Shown here one piece after another: positions 60,554-64,000 of a DNA stretch of 64,000 nt; within the stretch, counting starts at the first letter, position 1, and each line of letters starts with the position of its first letter. Origin of the DNA: Kineosporia sp. NBRC 101731 (GTDB lineage: Bacteria > Actinomycetota > Actinomycetes > Actinomycetales > Kineosporiaceae); assembly GCF_030269305.1 (NCBI RefSeq), contig NZ_BSTC01000006.1, forward strand, positions 422,666 to 486,665, in the 5' to 3' direction. The notes below the pieces were generated by a model that made no database searches, was not told where the DNA came from, and worked only from the letters and a program-made list of their open reading frames with translations. Made by a program: the position numbers and the translations under genes.

Positions 60554-62911
60554 TCAGCCCTTGGACTTGCTGATCTTCACAGTCCCCTTCACCGACGTCT
60601 CCCCGCGGATCCCGATCAGGGCGCCCTCGCCGTCCTGCGCCCGGGCCGTCAGCTGCCAGCTGTAGGTGCCGTTGGCCAGGGCCTTGCCGGAGTTGTTGCG
60701 GCCGTCGAACACCAGGTCGCGGATGCTGCCGTCCGGCCCGGTGCCGGTCAGGGTGCGCAGGACGGAGCCCGTCTTCGTGCTCCGGAGCGTGAGTTTCACT
60801 CCGGTCACGGGCTTGGAGAGATCGAACTGGGGTTCCCAGGAGTCAGCCCGGCGATCGCCGTTCGGGGTGAACCCGGCCGGGGCGAAGGTGCCGATGAGCC
60901 GCGGCCGGTACTTCTCGGTGTAGAGGCTGCGGTAGACGACCATCGCGCCGGTGCCCACCCGCCGGGCCAGGTAGTGGTCGTCCAGGGCGAGATGGTTCCC
61001 GGCCCCGGCGTAGGCGGTGGGCCTCGAACTCGCCGAGGCCGTGTCCAGCGTGTACGTGCGGGCATTCGCGTTCCAGGCCAGTATCCCCTCGCCCAGCGTC
61101 AGCTGGATCAGCGGACCGGTGATGCGGATCCGGCGGATCTGGGTCGTTCCGATCCGGCGCAGGCTGATCTCCCGGGACCCGGACTGCCACGCGGCCAGGT
61201 CTCCCCAGATCGCCACCCGCGGCGCGTACGTCCTGGTGGAGGCCAGTTTCCCGGGGTTCGAGCCGGACTTGCGACGGTCGAGGTCGCGCACCCAGACGTC
61301 GGTGTCACCGGACTTGGCGTTGCGGGTGCTGTAGATCAGGCGCGGGCCGTACAGGTCGTCGGGACGGCCCGGCCCGCCGATGCCGGTCTGGGCGCCGGGG
61401 CGGGAGTAGACGAGTTTTCCGGTCGGGTCGTACACGTGTCCGGCCGCCGTCAGGTACGGCCCGGAGACGTTCGGGTAGCGGGTGTCCATCTCGCCGGTGG
61501 GCTGGTACGACCAGGTCTGGCGCACGGTCGCGGTGAGCCGGCCCCGGTCGAGCAGCCGCCAGGTGAAGGTGCTTCCGGTAGCGACCCCGCTGACCACGCC
61601 CCGTCCGGCGGAGAACCCGATGCTGTCACCGCCACCCGGCACGTGGGCCGACCGTTGGCCCAGCTCGGTCTCATCGCCGAGAACGGGCCGGCCCAGGCCG
61701 GTCACCGGTCGCGACCAGATCGCCATCGGGGCGCGCGCGTCCAACGGCGTGCTGCCGTCGTCGAAGTAGTAGTTGTCGCCGTAGTAGATCCGGCCGGCGG
61801 CGAAAGCCACGGCGGAGGTGGAAATGTTGAGAGCAGGGACGGACGCCACCCGGGTCACGGTGGAGTCCTGCACGGAATACACCCCGGCGTTCGCGACGCG
61901 CCCGGAAGCGGCCAGTAACCAGCGGGCGCCGTCGGCGATCAGCCCGGCCGAGTAGTCCGGCAGGTCGAGCGTGCTCACTCCGCCCGAGGTGCTGATCACC
62001 CGCAGTTTCCAGGCACCCTCGTGCGGGATGACGTACGCGGCGGAATTCTGGCCGGGCACCCGCACAGAATTGTCGGCGTTGTCGTCGGTGTCGTTGTACG
62101 TCGTCACCACACCGCCGGAGCGGGCACGCACCTTCACGTACTGGGGCTCGCCGGTGTACTGACGGCCCCACCAGACCAGAGTGGTGGGGGAGAGGTCGAA
62201 GGCGTGCAGATCGGCCGCGGTCTCGGTGGCCACCCGCTCGATCGTGCCGGCGCCGAACTCGACCAGATCCAGGTAGCTCTCGCTCTGATCGGCGTTGGTG
62301 CTGCGGACCAGGGCGGCACCGGTGGTCAGCGCGGTGCCGGTCACCTTCCGGTCTGCGAGATCGGGCATCGTAGCCACCACCGCGGCATTGCCGGTGTCGA
62401 AACGGGTCTCGACCAGGTCTTCCCCGTCCCACACGAGCCAGCCGTCAGCGGTGAAGCCGATCGGGTCCACCGAGATCGTGCCGAGGTCGGAATCGGACCC
62501 GCTGACGACATTCAGGCGGTGCAGTTCGTAGGTGGCCGGCTCCGAACTCGTGCGGGGATGGGTGATCACGTACCCGGCCTGCTGGCCGATCACACCGAGC
62601 CACCGTCGGCGGCCGTACGGGTCTTCGTCGGCCGGGAGGGTGCGGGCCTTCAGTTCCCCGCCCGTGCCGGTGAACAGTCCTCCGTCCACGCCGTAGGGCA
62701 CACCCGCCTGCACGGCGTACCCCTCACCGGACCCGCCGATCAGGCTCACATCGAGCTGTGGCCCTCGGTGCAGGGGAACGGCTGTGGAATTCTCACTGGC
62801 CGACGCGCTGGGGCCGGAGACGATGCCGGCCACGAGCCCGGCGATCGCCGGGAGAACGAGGAGAGCCGGCCAACTGCGTCGGAACCGCCCTGTCGGGCCA
62901 GATGAAGACAT
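60554..62911 (-). CDS. Large secreted protein with beta-propeller-like body and C-terminal FlgD Ig-like domain
   Basis: Secreted protein of 785 residues. Signal peptide SWPALLVLPAIAGLVAGIVS then a long all-beta body of repeating W/Y-rich strands (for example GLIADGARWLLAASGRVAN and FAAGRIYYGDNYYFDDG), like a beta-propeller. The last 130 residues (AGFTPNGDRRADSWEPQFDL, LRTLTGTGPDG, FDGRNNSGKALANGTYSWQL) are a FlgD/CHU_C-type Ig domain often found at the ends of extracellular proteins. No enzyme motif was seen. It lies upstream of the esterase on the same strand, separated by 170 bp. Confidence 0.75.
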   Translation of the reverse strand: MSSSGPTGRFRRSWPALLVLPAIAGLVAGIVSGPSASASENSTAVPLHRGPQLDVSLIGGSGEGYAVQAGVPYGVDGGLFTGTGGELKARTLPADEDPYGRRRWLGVIGQQAGYVITHPRTSSEPATYELHRLNVVSGSDSDLGTISVDPIGFTADGWLVWDGEDLVETRFDTGNAAVVATMPDLADRKVTGTALTTGAALVRSTNADQSESYLDLVEFGAGTIERVATETAADLHAFDLSPTTLVWWGRQYTGEPQYVKVRARSGGVVTTYNDTDDNADNSVRVPGQNSAAYVIPHEGAWKLRVISTSGGVSTLDLPDYSAGLIADGARWLLAASGRVANAGVYSVQDSTVTRVASVPALNISTSAVAFAAGRIYYGDNYYFDDGSTPLDARAPMAIWSRPVTGLGRPVLGDETELGQRSAHVPGGGDSIGFSAGRGVVSGVATGSTFTWRLLDRGRLTATVRQTWSYQPTGEMDTRYPNVSGPYLTAAGHVYDPTGKLVYSRPGAQTGIGGPGRPDDLYGPRLIYSTRNAKSGDTDVWVRDLDRRKSGSNPGKLASTRTYAPRVAIWGDLAAWQSGSREISLRRIGTTQIRRIRITGPLIQLTLGEGILAWNANARTYTLDTASASSRPTAYAGAGNHLALDDHYLARRVGTGAMVVYRSLYTEKYRPRLIGTFAPAGFTPNGDRRADSWEPQFDLSKPVTGVKLTLRSTKTGSVLRTLTGTGPDGSIRDLVFDGRNNSGKALANGTYSWQLTARAQDGEGALIGIRGETSVKGTVKISKSKG

Positions 62912-63406
62912 TGCCGCGCCCCCACTTCGGTGTGTTGGCCCATTGTGACCGCTTCACCGTCAGAGAGAACCGGTAATCAGCCGTTCGGGAGCAGTTCTGT
63001 GGCCGACCGGTCGGGGGTCAGGGGTGAACGGCTGACGGATTCGGGTGTCGCGAGGGACTGCCGGCCGTTGCTCTGATCGGCCTGTTGGCATTCGGGTCCT
63101 GGGATCCGGCTGTAGTTGGACCCGGGTGGTTCATGGCCAGGGAGGCCTGGTGGTCGCCTTCTGGCGGGGTGGGGGCACCGTCCCCGGTGAGCAGCTGGAG
63201 CCGATGCGGATCGGGGTGTCAGACCGCCTCGCCGATCGGCCTCAGAAGCGTGAGGACCGCCTCGGTGGACCGCGTCCTACATCGTTCTCCTCTTGTTGCG
63301 TGAGGTTTCTGGTTACGGCGCTGAATTTCGTTAAACCAACTCTCGGGCAAGTGGTTTGACTTTCTGCATCGCCATCGTGGGCGTCGGCACGGGCTGCTCC
63401 GCATTC
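62912..63406. other. Intergenic region (about 500 bp) with no supported gene
   Basis: Short open frames here have no ribosome sites or recognisable products. Composition is less coding-like, with a locally AT-richer segment (63295-63365, including TTTCTGGTTACGGCG and GAATTTCGTTAAACC) before the damage promoter at 63407. Nothing else was seen. Confidence 0.5.
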
Positions 63407-63428
63407 TGTCGGTGGTGGGAGTTAGTAT
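63407..63428 (+). promoter_or_regulatory. RecA-NDp DNA-damage promoter of the DUF222-type gene
   Basis: TGTCGGTG (63407-63414), 8-nt spacer, TAGTAT (63423-63428). Unlike the other five sites the coding sequence does not start 7 nt later; the first in-frame start is GTG 63482, giving a leader of about 46 nt. Confidence 0.8.
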
Positions 63429-63481
63429 GGGTTTGTCGCGATGGGGGTCGTGAAATACGTTGCCATCGGGGGGGTGTACGG

Positions 63482-64000
63482 GTGGGGAAGCTCAGTGATG
63501 GGTGTCTGGTGGGCGAGGTCTCGGTCCAGCTGCTGGGGGCTGCTGACTGGCTGATGGAAGAGCTGGAGGCCATGGGCGGTCCCGGCACTGATGGCAGCGG
63601 TCCTGACCGTGCTGCTTCGGACCGCAATGTCAATAAGGATTTGGGGGAAGGTTTTTCACCGGGATATCGGCTGGTGGGGCGCGTCCTGTCCCAGGAGCTG
63701 ATGATTCGGCGCCTGCAGGCGGCAGAGATGCGGGCTGTGGCTCAAGCGGCGGATCTCATCGTACCGGTGCGGCGTGATGTTCGATCGCGCAAGCGGTCTG
63801 GCGGTGGTCGCGGCGAATCAGGTGATGAGGGCGCCGGGGGTGATCAGGGTGGTGAGGGATTGGCGTCGTCGTCGATCTCTGCTGAGCAGTTGCTCTCGGC
63901 CCGGCTTGCTCCGGAGTTGAATCTGCATCCGCTGACGGCGGCGGTGGAGGTCGGTGTCGCGGTCGGGCTGGTACGTGATCTTCCTTTGATCATGGGCTTG
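63482..64000 (+). CDS. DUF222 (13E12 repeat family) protein, probable HNH endonuclease, N-terminal part
   Basis: The frame is open to the window edge (173 codons). Visible pieces are VGKLSDGCLVGEVSVQLL, a helical stretch LMIRRLQAAEMRAVAQAADL, a Gly-rich insertion, and ISAEQLLSARLAPEL then HPLTAAVEVGVAVGLVRDLP, which resembles the DUF222 domain that precedes an HNH nuclease in actinobacterial 13E12-type proteins. The HNH motif itself would lie beyond the edge. No other in-frame start exists between the promoter and GTG 63482. The damage promoter fits known damage induction of some 13E12 genes in mycobacteria. Confidence 0.6.
   Translation, partial: MGKLSDGCLVGEVSVQLLGAADWLMEELEAMGGPGTDGSGPDRAASDRNVNKDLGEGFSPGYRLVGRVLSQELMIRRLQAAEMRAVAQAADLIVPVRRDVRSRKRSGGGRGESGDEGAGGDQGGEGLASSSISAEQLLSARLAPELNLHPLTAAVEVGVAVGLVRDLPLIMGL

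Noticed and set aside
62912..63406. Small open frames in the 500-bp gap before the DUF222 gene
   Set aside because: No ribosome sites, no recognisable products and they overlap each other on both strands.

Overview
The window is about 70% GC, coding-dense DNA from an actinomycete. Evidence for this is RbpA, WhiA, the linked order uvrC-rapZ-yvcK-whiA followed by gap-pgk-tpiA-secG, a SigE-family ECF sigma factor, many GTG starts, and LexA-independent DNA-damage promoters of the mycobacterial/streptomycete RecA-NDp (PafBC) type. A Kineosporia-like actinomycete is a guess; nothing here fixes the genus. No rRNA, tRNA, CRISPR array, insertion sequence or prophage was seen.

Layout. 1-9 kb: polA, a methyltransferase, rpsA (ribosomal S1), coaE, uvrB and an orphan barstar-like gene. 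9-15 kb: a betaine-homocysteine-methyltransferase-like gene with a sarcosine-oxidase-like gene, then three envelope or secreted proteins (DUF4012 first). 15-21 kb: an ECF sigma factor between two paralogous membrane-anchored proteins, an isochorismatase-family hydrolase, an aldo/keto reductase with its TetR regulator, a methyltransferase, a membrane protein and an MBL hydrolase. 22-31 kb: uvrA with a long Lys/Ala-rich tail, GNAT, a methyltransferase, an 18-residue membrane peptide, and metH behind a candidate S-adenosylhomocysteine riboswitch. 31-45 kb: pepN, a frameshifted MFS transporter, uvrC, rapZ, yvcK, whiA, gap, pgk, tpiA, secG, rbpA and an LLM-class flavin oxidoreductase. 45-51 kb: a divergent acid-sugar locus (OtnC-like aldolase, OtnK-like kinase, SAF-domain dehydrogenase, GntP permease, DeoR regulator). 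51-63 kb: DUF899 protein, TPR-GGDEF protein, LtrA, a Ser/Thr kinase with an external ricin-type lectin domain, a methyltransferase whose start is disturbed by a tandem duplication, a duplicated two-domain SGNH esterase and a large secreted FlgD-Ig protein. The right edge cuts a DUF222-type gene.

The most striking unifying signal is a set of six promoters of the form TGTCGGNN-N8-(T/C)ANNNT, in front of polA, uvrB, uvrA, uvrC, the LLM oxidoreductase and the DUF222 gene. In the first five the start codon lies exactly 29 nt after the first T of the upstream box, 7 nt after the -10 box. This predicts leaderless mRNAs, corrects the start codons, and puts all of nucleotide excision repair plus Pol I and one enzyme of unknown role into one predicted damage regulon. 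Other notable points are the SAH riboswitch, the sigma factor flanked by two paralogs, the unusual acid-sugar dehydrogenase, the H1-like UvrA tail, and several perfect 15-17 bp tandem duplications, one of which shifts a reading frame.
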